A stretch of 64,000 nucleotides of DNA, from positions 1 to 64,000 of the forward strand of contig NZ_GG666046.1 of assembly GCF_000156575.1 (NCBI RefSeq), read 5' to 3'. Below the pieces are notes generated by a model, which made no database searches, was not told the DNA's origin, and saw only the letters and a list, made by a program, of their open reading frames with translations. This document shows positions 23,001 through 28,612 of this stretch, piece by piece. The translations under genes and the position numbers were made by a program. The stretch comes from Anaerococcus lactolyticus ATCC 51172. GTDB lineage: Bacteria; Bacillota; Clostridia; Tissierellales; Peptoniphilaceae. Numbering within the stretch: position 1 is the stretch's first letter; the number at the start of each line of letters is the position of its first letter.

Positions 23001-24981
23001 AGATATTCCAGTAGATGTCGTAAACTTTAGAAATGTAGACTTTGTCAAGCTAGACAAGAATGACAAGACCAAAAAATTAGCCAATGCTAAATTTGCTGTC
23101 TACTATAAGCAAAAAGAGAATGACACCTACCAAGAATATAAGGAAAAAACTACTGAAAATAATGAAGAAGTAGAAAAACCTAAAGTCGTTAGTTCGGATA
23201 AAGATGGTAAGTTCAAGCTAGAATTAAACAAAAATGGCTACTATGCCCTTAAGGAAATCGACCCACCTAGTGGTTATGCTAGGATTAACGACTTCATCCA
23301 TGAATTTATGATCAAGGATGGCAGGACCCTAGCCAAGGTGGCAAACCCACTAAAATCAAGCTACTACAAGAGTGGAAAGGGATATATCACAAGTGAAGTT
23401 CTATCTGTGGATAAGGATAAGAAGACCTTCAAGCAAAGATTGATAATAAATCCGGACCACAAAGAGCTAACCATGAAGGAAGCTCAGTCTTACCTCAGAA
23501 TCATGGAAAATGGTTGGGAGATAAAGCCTAGAGGCGATACAACTAAAGACCAAAAGGGTGGTAAGATTATGGTCGCAGTCCTCAAAAAAGATGGCAACAA
23601 GACCATAGATGGACTCGAAGCCAAGGACTTTGCCCCACACTACGCTGCAAGGTCAGGCCCACTAGGAGATAACATTGGTTCAAGGTACTCCCTAAGAGAA
23701 CTTTATGGACTAAATAAAGATGGCGAGGTTTCAACAACAGACTCCCTAGTTGTAGAATATACTGGTAAATTGAAGGATGAAAGTATAAAGAAGGATGAGA
23801 AGACACAAGTAGAAACCCTACTTCCTGTAGACCAACTTGAAGATGTCATCCTTGACTACACTGTCATTAGTGAACTTAAATACAAACTAGATTTGACAAA
23901 CCTAGCCAAAGAAGGCCCAGCCTATGTAGATGTCAACGTGGCAAAGACAAGTCCGACCGAGATCGAAAACGAAGAAATCCACAAGATTAAATTTAGGAAG
24001 ATTGATGCGATAGCCAAAGAAGATGGCACAAAGACCCCACTTGAAGGAGCAGAGTTTGAGCTATGGTATAAGGAAAAAGAAGGCGATAAGAAAGTTCAGC
24101 TTCATCTTTACCAACGTGGCGATGAGAAAATGTGGTTTAAAGATGGGGAAACTGTTCCACAAGACTACACTGGCTCAAATGATAAAATCACATCTCCACA
24201 GGATGGTATTGTCGAGCTAGACGGCCTCTACAAACCAGGCTACTACTTCATCAAGGAAGTCAAGGCACCAAAAGGCTACTCCCTACCTCTAACAGAGGAT
24301 AAGATAGTCAAGGAATTTGTCATCAAAAAAGGTAAAGTTTATCAAAAAGATGACCTAGAAGCCGAGACTAAAGCTAAAAAGCCAATGATGAAAGTAACTA
24401 GGAAAAAGGAGAACAATAACGTTCATTACACCTTTGAGATAAATCCAGAAGGCAAGGCTGTAGCAAACAAAGATGCAAGACTTATCTTTGAAAATGCAAA
24501 ACTAGGAAGCCCTGTATCGCTTAAGGTCACATATGGTAACGCATCAGAAGAACTTTCAACTGACAAGTTCAATGGAGTAATCGACCTAAGCAAATACTTC
24601 CTAGAAATTAATAAGGATAATCCATCAACAAGTAGGACAAAGATAACAATCGACTATGTCGCACATCCTTCAGGAAGTGAGGACATAACAGTCAAATCCG
24701 TCCTCAAAGGCGTAGATGACACAGATATAGAAATCAACGACACCTTCTCCATGAAGGCGCTAGAAACAACTGAATCACCAAGCCAAGGCAAGTCATATGT
24801 CTACAAACCATATGAAGAACCAAAAGCTGATAATTCAAACCTAGTAGAGATAGAAAACCGAAAGGTAGAACTACCTAAGGCACGAGGTGTTGGTGATGCT
24901 CTTACCTACACCCTAGCAGGGCTTGCGGTTATGCTATTAGGCATCTATGTCTACTATAGGAAGAAGAAGGTGGTCGCATGA
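8020..24981 (+). CDS. Giant Cna-B/SpaA-type cell-wall adhesin (5653 aa)
   Basis: Signal peptide at residues 1-30 (cleavage near AFA). Residues 340-620 are Lys/Glu/Pro-rich with coiled-coil segments. Residues 680-1240 and 1610-1800 are beta-rich adhesin-like regions sharing the phrase NGxVIAKP. About eleven Cna-B (prealbumin-fold) domains with the E-box pattern (for example YYLTEIKAPPGY) lie near 1240, 1520, 2035, 2145, 2485, 3735, 4150, 4310-4490, 4880, 5005 and 5320. Such domains usually form internal Lys-Asn isopeptide bonds. Eight tandem Gly/Tyr-rich bacterial repeats of about 75 aa (EPGYKL, FxMP phrases) span about 3040-3700. An Arg-rich linker occupies about 2785-2870. The C terminus is LPKAR (5618-5622), a hydrophobic helix and RKKK, so it is a sortase substrate with an unusual motif. 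RBS AAAGGAGG. I found only one cysteine (in DINCKHS). No sortase gene is in the window. Confidence 0.9.
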   Translation: MKGKISLLTRKIFATVIAVAMSIPPTAFANANEPVVYTENSSIMGIRENKEELPRIENTDKTKLSKDLGSYNLEIKANLDPSLTKINYTIKAKRKEKLAEDKQGKLSLSLTKTPSSNLNDLQLISANTENQTNEPDFKAEGLPSLVITSKAKDEIIYELSADVNKAKDQRSYKLILSLAEEAKSEVLAYNLKVEKGLSLKDGQEVETVELVNEDDESPLIKGEYKKEGILGGLFASQDSITWEAFILNEEENQEITYDFNLDKNQDPTNSKIAIDYYEPTDKGFEIKREFSQTIDFAKKIKFEIPKGHLAKLTLKTKVSKKNTKVKSYSLNNGVVKNPIYIEGNEEEKSNDDEEPAQKEENKKYQKDPTDKGTVEVKPSESNVESNPGAKPEGKDSQTQIVATDSSGKEIKIEEKNQPVEENKKPKISALILNRDSLIARLKAENKLTNQLETAIADLADILNSYNEERITDQDLKDFTKSLAERNQLAKADLKSYLEAILSGLNKQTNKAANINYDEIITYAYPEKKEAKPQDKKPEAKKNEGQKAEEKPAPSKESQEHTPPVKKEEPKANQEDKPLQNEKSEAVKTFDKDLASLKEEAKKEPAKKSGIFEGLKSLLGQTDLQKADRELKKALADKKNTLADIQKLLDSFKSKYNLSKADQAKLMDDNGDAIRALIEKTGYTGGHVFAVRGANQLTDKEKENLKNKKFTVLTRFNTSNAGGAIQDYQYFDIHLDNKLTVKDPSSLEDIKYNGRVIAKPKYINDKGENKIRYNIQGQIPENISILLKIPVDYNTDNITTLDQDGNFTVINKVSGMGVKAPKDLLPQKVDRYGNLAGTIIEPGRGDVPELIESDDKSYKVDMDAYGIPNVVDGELKGFSWKATVLSTVDLKGINLSVNFTTVKGSGLGEIQNLTLDGANVKATSNNLKDHTGIVDSINYKPNKNTRELNFTFYTPVINKQESYMLDLNAMANGKVGAKRVVGRQGYPKEKVEVLTPSRVGMNNRTSILGEFPNQTEARWTITDQVSTGDDGKLPLESRQLAGGQSISSGKVAVYGVDTKKGSPTYGQMIQVGSDESVSSIPDKETKPQNAQPVGSIVAYEYTTNLDGKPASSIGGVVISKNQDIHVDQYWGLEAGINMPAQTIKAVNPNKQEGQDGYELGHINLEQGSNSDSNRQFTIQNVKVWNIDDSGNATRVQPAIKQDLPKEVNGHQFVENYNYYRQDLGDYYIHNRGVVKTEEKFGNFTLHKVGPDKEDVPNATFRLFRGGEAITNSEGKAEFKNIKPGTYYLTEIKAPPGYKLAEDTKIVVEKNGKVRATGPDAKQTGDEGATQYFKDKDYPLFMNLMSYATKGQNGEVTTYIYLKPDEGGGTNQNTRLSITGYDNSKNLNVEVYDVGPSLRSGLRQAMELQTGVEGKIAGPVLNQPNRFPITGDPKVYDTYTQKTGYQIKIPHERFGTNWGFLVKVKGTPSTSNGEIGYDWLVDNTNPGNNSKIQKTITPADPNVVNKTTVTVKDEKFETKPIEVIKVTSKKETLGGATFVLKNPDTDEILKTVKSVSIGENKGKVDFDKMPPGDYIIEEVAGPEGYIESQLVFDVHVDEASQVTYKPRFKNGVGTPVAGVDYWIEDEVIADEKTKVDVVTVNQSMTLSENNFGETGIKEGVWEAYRYESYTYKANIKLSSSEPGKRFEIQFDPKLDFTQYVNQFPEIKNNGQVIAKPYFNYDTNLLTYVFTEASGSGEVIFDLVIDGVIPSKFYAKNNGDYEFTNVVAPGQNKVKVMGNQVDTVHVKAFYEDYDSPKDGNAPPQAYYFREVYKEGEDWYVKAIAYYNPKANAVGNRMIARTFYFNWMSTDWQSGNIANWVGRGYKTAFKLQNVKVYSVQPTVNNFNQKTSEPYMPLSMGIRPENDPSIYRLELNQDINDKYVSSRQGSIGLTYDENQLSSTGALTGPRPLQIDIPAISKNNEGYVIDQTFKVTDLNTFRSRFRAFVMQNSSDTKNSLKSAFASKVNVNEATAEQNKKEIPKFYKQKVMMANEEYVPTQFKIRKYNEADKSQNLAGAIFTLTNMDTGKSITKKTGKDGYLTFDKLQPGVYRLKETEAPKDFIKSDKRWLVNVAKDGIVTITEVGFNSDGTSIIGKDLTLEVANKPEGQDFVVYKKGDQGQALAGAKFVIKKKDGKNYTEVGKGESDSSGLVKFKNNTGADLKLIDGIYTLEETDPPTGYKKLDKKWVLVVKDNKVKVYDYIEGPDEETSSKANLSLLNEEGTHWVDMSKRSPAKFSGLNDPRWKGYINNSPYPYKLGTRIIGINKGAAQPYVIQRFVINPEAKDMGPSKVQIHRQPLNLDNSDWYQGSAAEAYKVFKLDKAVTENVEDIKLEHYVATELNLTAKKVEKQGEVPERMEFDLPETDKPIIIDVKVPYKNENGGVGLGIDYWENVGTYNEKVYWKPDFYESVTDIPEGDEVTSNTQAGNIIGAYVSEGSLDVANERKRHKFEFTKVRETSLDGLSGATFKLTGTKPVTETKWGKSDKDGKVSFKDLLPGSYKLEEHGAPQGYEGSNTDWTVTILEDGKVYIKDNNPSNTVPNKDPEAQWQKVDVTNTNKINKSDSVRDEYKQTADKKIKTHIVRINKATNRIRQVYVLNRLTENLLDPTLELHSYPEKWDITDKNTNVMSVTEVGNDASPENLGKIGANVQYSTEIINKNNHTRLVIKPKISGEKTIAVVIETDLKDATEIGGIGTGMDYDNQGNQYWGAEKYASLDDFVLAKVEHPTVDKNTKLIIDGKDKSNDAQNLLRTANEETPALLARENGIIARNYAFRSMDNDVTDLSGPLSSLEARSASLNSFRSLAPMMARSIAPRSMTYSTRAARAPRAADVWEKVDQNRSINRTTSNRATDNQTRITEINKGQGKYRQIFLVNKSGSGVDSPRYKFHSEPLGTSIIGKKYYGRPINFKVLSIRPVLSSSTIDNIQYDGNQTLRYNSDEVIPDGQYHRFQFRLATNDKRPIAIEVEYDYPKTGGEIGLGMDYYPSYRSNGVWAAEKYGSADDINCKHSVRITQPNEATIIPSSTLAKKGTKIDLTISPKTGYEGYVLDSLTVTDANGQDVTVTGTSFEMPDTDVTVMAVMKSPGQQPKIYDVTVIGNISHGKITPNVNKAKAGDEVTVNVEPDPGYKLASLVYEAEDLLDPVPIVGNKFIMPKSNVRLNATFEKSQVVPQTYKITTIKTTGGSIIAQPNAKANETVRIQINPGVGNYSLVDGQVDVRTSDNSPVPVSYDDQGPYFTMPASDVTVSGQFQQADLNNGYVVRIQDTANGRVTASQYHSWPGKEITLTPSPEPGYKLKSWFAVSNGSRVQITDNKFKMPDGEVYIIPTFERDFDRKYTIGTDVSEGGTATPTQSSATAGQPIGMDIRPEEGYRLESVNVIDENEIKVAEYNFLSNSFSMPAKNVIVKVTFKKIEYTITKEQTEGGTVSIDKSKATKGETVTITVTPKEGYEVGQVKGDNIPINLVDGKYPFKMPARDVTIRVTFNKKEVKPKVSYFVGVDGNNNGKKVVVYTRTEPNKSEAGKLVEFTVTPFDDYEITSVYVRLSDGSGRNVEPLKQEGNKYSFIMPNQAVTIYANVQYVQPPEGTLLVGINPNITNGSVTTNPRRPYPNDKVRITATPKQDYSLESLSVTKQWGGNVDVQYDNEGPYFIMPAENVTVYATFRQGAAPNPDIPDVKPDDNELGYLIYDPSNPNKIIKKKAMLTNRLAGLELKVYKKNINGRTLEGGEFKLIKTEADYKTEDKNFTPITAVSGLDGRILFKDKDNQPVKLQKGYYVLEEINPPLGYKKASSKWKIEVKDDQGKMHATYFGPSQTPSQYLLSTKSKLQDDSTATNLAIRTASKITHIDPDAKTFVQRVIIDLRGYTKKEKVNVQITPKYKRVEKDRPGVKPDTIEEGLKTAYRTTYKISNPATKLDTDYILGYYDLSKKGVSMVNTARWRPFDWGFDEDQLNLDPGEVYFIDIEGYYDESLISGMAVNEKDVNGKPVAPHKNTKIKPEDLAKLEMDIKFYEGARNFYQAIYNEKTQKIEWKTFPKASYQAGAAALANIKEQGWLYKPYNDRYENWVGLEGGKILPEFANETPLKTLSTKADISDLYTTDNPKDKLEIPKEGLDIINDEETYNITFSKHGRDGEKSDGWESNGKKVTENRLEGAIFKLQQYIQNDYVDVPGSYVSSAFNGYFGFRGLKPGRYRLVEVEAPKGYRPIRDAILYMTVSYEEPKTNVETGEITKGRGRITLEYDNGNGIIEYNPAATTVEQGKLVDYVTSATAKNMGKIINEKPGQGKVRINKEDGEGHPLEGAKFRLTRLGTDADTNPDSTGNEDGGYIATSENLNETATATVAKKDEVNPVVKNGKVLTLDPVRVGAKKINGETISNAKVTVTFPGGKTVEIKTPNSGKFTVDVPRDIVLKENDIITASINELGVAIFDKLPIGNYILEEIESPKGHKSNGQKWRFTVGGDGLDPYVNDTSTGGKDLTDKINLDDVNIKVQKTLDDDKTDTETSVHPHKAQSIGITAKFKVPVDQEINPGDHFTVKLTKSVDLYGIYKDKPLGSLDIFADGVGTIAKAKYDKQNSEITYTFTEYAKTYTLTEFKTNLATWINLDNIKKSTQNVEVGIGLKGKQKHSKNYNVVYDIPAETSRHPYKYTEYYRYWYGTDYQTYNYWHNLTGKITEMDKTTGEFTQYYYINRMKDKGWKNWTFRYNPYSSDKTNTKRLSYANVRVMKLKDNSDANIARSMPESFALDINNDSNLTEIYNQRFDRMGATSFNFSGYKEGNQPNGYMPNAGSDEGDSYIVEVKGKIPLSEIKEFESVASIIVRGYTIAARWDLARFEENKAVANAQLIIQAINPKNEIKFKKQDVDGKALVGAKFALYKKNGDSWQKTNDPVQTTKEDGLISYEKLGPGDYALVEEDAPDGYNKIEGHAAEFNVSELGIITRKVKKAKPVGNAQGDTSETPAKPDEYIDELIGDIPVDVVNFRNVDFVKLDKNDKTKKLANAKFAVYYKQKENDTYQEYKEKTTENNEEVEKPKVVSSDKDGKFKLELNKNGYYALKEIDPPSGYARINDFIHEFMIKDGRTLAKVANPLKSSYYKSGKGYITSEVLSVDKDKKTFKQRLIINPDHKELTMKEAQSYLRIMENGWEIKPRGDTTKDQKGGKIMVAVLKKDGNKTIDGLEAKDFAPHYAARSGPLGDNIGSRYSLRELYGLNKDGEVSTTDSLVVEYTGKLKDESIKKDEKTQVETLLPVDQLEDVILDYTVISELKYKLDLTNLAKEGPAYVDVNVAKTSPTEIENEEIHKIKFRKIDAIAKEDGTKTPLEGAEFELWYKEKEGDKKVQLHLYQRGDEKMWFKDGETVPQDYTGSNDKITSPQDGIVELDGLYKPGYYFIKEVKAPKGYSLPLTEDKIVKEFVIKKGKVYQKDDLEAETKAKKPMMKVTRKKENNNVHYTFEINPEGKAVANKDARLIFENAKLGSPVSLKVTYGNASEELSTDKFNGVIDLSKYFLEINKDNPSTSRTKITIDYVAHPSGSEDITVKSVLKGVDDTDIEINDTFSMKALETTESPSQGKSYVYKPYEEPKADNSNLVEIENRKVELPKARGVGDALTYTLAGLAVMLLGIYVYYRKKKVVA

Positions 24982-25373
24982 TTTCCTTGATAAGAAAAAA
25001 GGCCCACCCACCCTAACAGAGCCAGACTCCTGGCTCTGGGGGATGTACTCTAAGAGTAATTCTGAACACCCACGATGTCATTCTGAGCGAAAAAGGAGCC
25101 TGTCTCGAGCAAAGTCGAGAGAAAGAATCCCACAAAGTCGGAAGAAGAATGAACGGAGGGAAACAATCCTCAATACTCAGCGCCGTTTCGAAGGAAGCAT
25201 CATGCCCCTCGGCACGTAGAGAGGACTGAGAAATCTTATAAACTCGGGACTCCTCATACGAAGAGATCCCACAACCCACAATAATTATTAGGCTCTTGCC
25301 TATGATTATAAAGCCGGACCCATGCTGCAAGTACTGGGCGGGGGATGGCAAAAGCTCATTGAGCTAGCAAAAA
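24982..25373. other. Intergenic repeats between the adhesin and pilin genes
   Basis: Contains a hairpin AGAGCCAG-ACTC-CTGGCTCT (about 25018-25037) without a T-tract, and a dispersed repeat fragment (TCATTCTGAGCGAAAAAGG with CTCGAGCAAAGTCGAG, about 25078-25140) related to those at 29.2 kb. GGCTCTTGCCTA (25291-25302) is repeated inverted at 25426-25437. No credible gene; a 90-codon frame overlapping the adhesin end looks spurious. Confidence 0.5.
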
Positions 25374-25437
25374 TGTCACAAATCCTCACTTTATGATATA
25401 ATAGAGTAAAGGAAAGCTTACTTTTTAGGCAAGAGCC
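25291..25437. repeat. 12-bp inverted repeats flanking the pilin promoter
   Basis: GGCTCTTGCCTA at 25291-25302 is the exact reverse complement of TAGGCAAGAGCC at 25426-25437. The pilin promoter lies in the roughly 120 bases between them. Each arm is itself a partial palindrome (TAGGC/GCCTA). The layout would suit an invertible promoter or two sites for a dimeric regulator. No recombinase gene is visible nearby. Confidence 0.5.
25374..25402 (+). promoter_or_regulatory. Extended -10 promoter of the pilin gene
   Basis: TGTCAC (25374-25379), a 17-base spacer, then TGATATAAT with -10 TATAAT at 25397-25402. This gives an untranslated leader of about 230 bases. Confidence 0.7.
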
Positions 25438-25639
25438 AAAAGCAAAGCACAAAGGGCAAAGGCCCTAAGACATAAAAGATCGAACCATTTATAGGAAGGC
25501 CCACTTGGTATATCCCAAAGGACCCCAACCCTATAAGCAGCTGGCCCACCAGCACGAAAGGCAAGTCGCAAGCCTTTCTGGGAAAATATCCTAGCGGATA
25601 TTTTTAGCGACACTGACAAAAAATATAAAGGAGAATAAT
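25409..25639 (+). promoter_or_regulatory. Structured 5' leader of the pilin mRNA
   Basis: The leader has several consecutive stems: GGGC-AAAG-GCCC (about 25458); TTATAGG pairing with CCTATAA and enclosing TTGG/CCAA (about 25490-25537); GCTGG-CCCA-CCAGC (about 25540); AAAGGC/GCCTTT (about 25557-25578); and AAAATATCC-TAGC-GGATATTTT (about 25583-25604). The last ends in Ts just before the ribosome-binding site (AAAGGAGAAT) and could act as a terminator. It suggests a cis-acting regulatory RNA, but I could not match it to a known riboswitch class. Confidence 0.45.
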
Positions 25640-28096
25640 ATGAAAAAGAAAATTTTGTCATTATTAACAGCATTCGCCATGGTATTTGGTATCCTAGTAG
25701 CACCATTTACGACTGCTAGTGCAAACAATGCAAACGAACCTGGTGCTCACAAAACAAAAGTGTTAATTCATAAGATACTTATGCAAGAGCACAATTGGAA
25801 TGCGAAAAAAGTAACACTTACAACAACAGCTGAACCAAAAACAAGTGAGTCAAAAGTAATCGTTAAAAAAGGTGAAGGTGATTCTGCTAAGTATTACGAT
25901 GCGAAAAACATGAATTCAGAATTAAGTGCTGATAATGAATTTGTAAAAGGCTTCAAAGGCGAACCAGTAGATAACAAAAAAGCTGTAGCTAAAGAAGTAT
26001 TCCCTGGCCTAACAGGTCTTGATGGAACTGAGTTCAAGGGTCAAAAATTAACTGTTGGAGAATATTTCGGTTCTGATTCAAAACCAATTAATGGTGTAGC
26101 TTTCAGAATATTTGAAGTTTACACTGGTAAAGACTCAAACCCATCCGGTTATACACTTGGTTCTGAGCTTATGACAACATATAAGCTTGCTACAAATGAC
26201 CTTGAAAGTACAAAATACTATAAACTTGTGACCGAAGGTGCTACTGATGGAGTATTCACAACAGCAAGAGTTGATAATGAAGACGGTATAGCAACAGCAA
26301 GTCTAGCTGATGGAACATACAGAATAGTTGAAGATAAAGCAAAATCAACCTATAAAGGTGAAAATGGTGAAACTCTAACAGGTAGGAAAGCTGTACCATT
26401 TACCTTAGTTCTACCAATAGGTAAACCAGATGGTTCTGGTAACTACAGCGAAACTGAACCATTAAACCTATATCCAAAGAATACAGAGAAAAAAGTAAAA
26501 TTTGATAAGAACTTCGCTAAAGAAAACGGACTAGAAAAAATCACTGATAAAAATACTTTGAAAGATGTTGGAGCAGTTTTTGATAACTACAACAAAGAAA
26601 AAGCAAATGCTAAAGGTGAAATCGGTAAAGAAATTAAGTACGAAGCTAAAGCGTTCTTACCAAAAGGATCTGTTTTTACAAAACTACATTTAGCAGATTC
26701 TATGGATGGTGGTCTTGAATACGACTCTAAGAAAGGTGTTACTGTAGCAGTAAATCCTACATTAAACCCTGCATTAGACGCAACCAGTGACTATACTGTA
26801 AAAACAATTGGTAATGGATTCGATATTACTTTCAATCAAACAGGTATTGATAAGTTAAACAAAGCAGCAGAAACTTCTGATGTTAATATTACATTCACAT
26901 ACTCTGCAAAAGTAACAGCAAAGGCTGTTAATGATAGACCAATGGACAACCACGCAACTATCACATACAACCACACACCACCAGCTCCATCAAGTGAAAC
27001 AGTAAAACCTAAAGATGGTGAAATTACAGTTTCAAAAACATGGGCAGATGGAACAGCTCCTACAGGAGTTAAGGTTAAATATGTATTATTAGATGAAAAT
27101 AATAATGCATTAGCTGATGTTACATTTACAGATAAATCAACTGTTGACCAAACTGACTTAGGACATGGAATAACTTTTGAAAAAACTGGTGACTTCGCTG
27201 GTAAATTCAAATTTAAAAATGAAGAAGATAAAGCAAAACAATATAAAATAAAAGAAATTGTTGATGGTTATGAACCAGAATATGTAGTTGATAATAACAG
27301 TGGTAAAGTAACCGTTAATAACAAGAAAACTCCAGACTCAATCACACCAACACCTCCACAAGTAACAGTAGGTGGTAAGAAATTTGTAAAAGTTGATTCT
27401 GAAACAGGTGATAGACTAGCAGGAGCACAATTCGTAATAGAAAATAACAATACTTCTGATGCTACAAATAATGGAAAATATCTAAAGATTAACGCAGATA
27501 CAAGTTCAACAGCATATACAACAGCAGCAAAAGCTTATGATGACGCTATAAAAGCTGTTAATGATGCTCTAGCAAAAGGTGCTATTTCTGCAACAAACAA
27601 AGTAAAAATTGTAACAGATGAATTTGATACAAAAGATAAAGCGCTAGCAAAAGTTGCAGAACTTCAAAAAACTAGAGATAAAGAATTTGTCAAAGCAAAA
27701 CTAAATTATACATGGGTTCAAAGTAAAGATGAAGCTACACAATTCTATACAAACAAAGATGGTCAATTTGAAGTAACAGGTCTTGCATATGGTGACTACA
27801 GAGCAGTCGAAATTAAGGCAGCTCCAGGTTATGCTCTTGACACAAACCCAGAAAACTTTAAATTTACAGTAGCTGATGGTTCATACACAGGACCAGCTCA
27901 AGGTGTAACAGCAGAACACATTCAATACGACGCTACAAATGGAAACGACAATAATAAAGCTCAAAAGATTGTGAACAAGAAAGTAACTATCCCAGAAACA
28001 GGTGGTATTGGTTCTCTAATCTTCATCGTAGCAGGTCTAGCAATAATGACAGGCGCATTCATAGCCTACAAAAAATCTCAAGCTGTTGAAGCTTAA
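25640..28096 (+). CDS. SpaH/EbpB-type LPXTG major pilin
   Basis: An 818-aa secreted pilin subunit. Signal peptide 1-29 (TTASA). A pilin motif YPKN lies at 278-281; in the family its lysine (K280 here) is the sortase polymerisation site. A fimbrial backbone domain follows (about 290-440), then a Cna-B domain (about 455-570) and a second Cna-B-like domain with an Ala/Lys-rich helical insert (about 635-700) and an E-box phrase YRAVEIKAAPGY. Sorting signal IPETG (784-788), hydrophobic helix and KKSQAVEA tail. Class C sortases normally build such pili, but no sortase is encoded in this window. The codon use is smoother and more GCT/AAA-rich than the adhesin upstream, as in a highly expressed gene. 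Confidence 0.9.
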   Translation: MKKKILSLLTAFAMVFGILVAPFTTASANNANEPGAHKTKVLIHKILMQEHNWNAKKVTLTTTAEPKTSESKVIVKKGEGDSAKYYDAKNMNSELSADNEFVKGFKGEPVDNKKAVAKEVFPGLTGLDGTEFKGQKLTVGEYFGSDSKPINGVAFRIFEVYTGKDSNPSGYTLGSELMTTYKLATNDLESTKYYKLVTEGATDGVFTTARVDNEDGIATASLADGTYRIVEDKAKSTYKGENGETLTGRKAVPFTLVLPIGKPDGSGNYSETEPLNLYPKNTEKKVKFDKNFAKENGLEKITDKNTLKDVGAVFDNYNKEKANAKGEIGKEIKYEAKAFLPKGSVFTKLHLADSMDGGLEYDSKKGVTVAVNPTLNPALDATSDYTVKTIGNGFDITFNQTGIDKLNKAAETSDVNITFTYSAKVTAKAVNDRPMDNHATITYNHTPPAPSSETVKPKDGEITVSKTWADGTAPTGVKVKYVLLDENNNALADVTFTDKSTVDQTDLGHGITFEKTGDFAGKFKFKNEEDKAKQYKIKEIVDGYEPEYVVDNNSGKVTVNNKKTPDSITPTPPQVTVGGKKFVKVDSETGDRLAGAQFVIENNNTSDATNNGKYLKINADTSSTAYTTAAKAYDDAIKAVNDALAKGAISATNKVKIVTDEFDTKDKALAKVAELQKTRDKEFVKAKLNYTWVQSKDEATQFYTNKDGQFEVTGLAYGDYRAVEIKAAPGYALDTNPENFKFTVADGSYTGPAQGVTAEHIQYDATNGNDNNKAQKIVNKKVTIPETGGIGSLIFIVAGLAIMTGAFIAYKKSQAVEA

Positions 28097-28159
28097 TAGG
28101 ATTTAAGATTAGAAAATCGCAAAATTGACGATGAAAAAAGTAGACATCAGTTCACTAAT

Positions 28160-28276
28160 CTTCATCGTTGCAGGTCTTGGTCTCCACGAGGCGACGGCCT
28201 AGTTCATGATAGGCGCATGTCTCCACGAGCCGACGGGCTTGTCGCCTACAAAAAATCTCAAGCTGTTGAAGCTTAA
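28160..28276 (+). pseudogene. Decayed duplicate of the pilin 3' end
   Basis: About 65 bases downstream of the pilin stop, the last part of the gene is repeated (CTTCATCGTTGCAGGTCT, then AGGCGCA, then a tail identical through the stop codon). The copy is broken by two insertions of one small hairpin unit, TCTCCACGAGGCGACGGCCTA (28181-28201, final A shared with flank) and a variant (28220-28240). The reading frame is lost. It marks past duplication or recombination at the pilin locus. Confidence 0.8.
28181..28240. repeat. Micro-hairpin insertions, two copies
   Basis: Two copies of a roughly 21-base unit starting TCTCCACGAG. One has stem AGGC/GCCT, the other AGCC/GGCT, so the stem covaries around a constant GACG loop. 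A third copy with the AGCC/GGCT stem is at 50694-50714. Confidence 0.6.
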
Positions 28277-28330
28277 GTAAAAAAACAAAGAATAAATCTT
28301 AATCGCTAGTACGGGGATTGAGATCATAAG

Positions 28331-28359
28331 AAAAGAGGAGAATTTTCTCCTCTTTTTTT
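28331..28359 (+). terminator. Terminator of the pilin gene
   Basis: AAAGAGGAGAA/TTCTCCTCTTT stem followed by a T run. Strong intrinsic terminator. Confidence 0.85.
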
Positions 28360-28612
28360 AGTGTTTTTTTATTTTGGATGGTTATAATTTATTGAGAATG
28401 GTATTTTTCCATAAAGCTTATTGTTAATAATTTTTAATAGAGATTGGATAAAAAAAGTAAGTGGTGTAGGGTATGAACTTTTGTTTTAATGTAATAGGTT
28501 GGGGATGGCTTTGGTGGGCGTTTTTAGTTTTTTCCATGTGGGTTTCATTTTATAATATTTCAGATTTCAATTTTTGGGTATAAGTATAGGGAGAATGATT
28601 AAAGGAGGGGTT

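Noticed and set aside
24947-25219. 90-codon plus-strand frame overlapping the end of the giant adhesin
   Set aside because: It starts inside the adhesin gene, lacks a ribosome-binding site and runs through a dispersed intergenic repeat.
25450-25500. Possible cyclic-di-GMP riboswitch in the pilin leader (GCAAAGC and GGCCCTAAG phrases)
   Set aside because: The phrases are in the wrong order and spacing for the class I or II consensus, and the conserved GGGTTACCG-type 3' element is missing.
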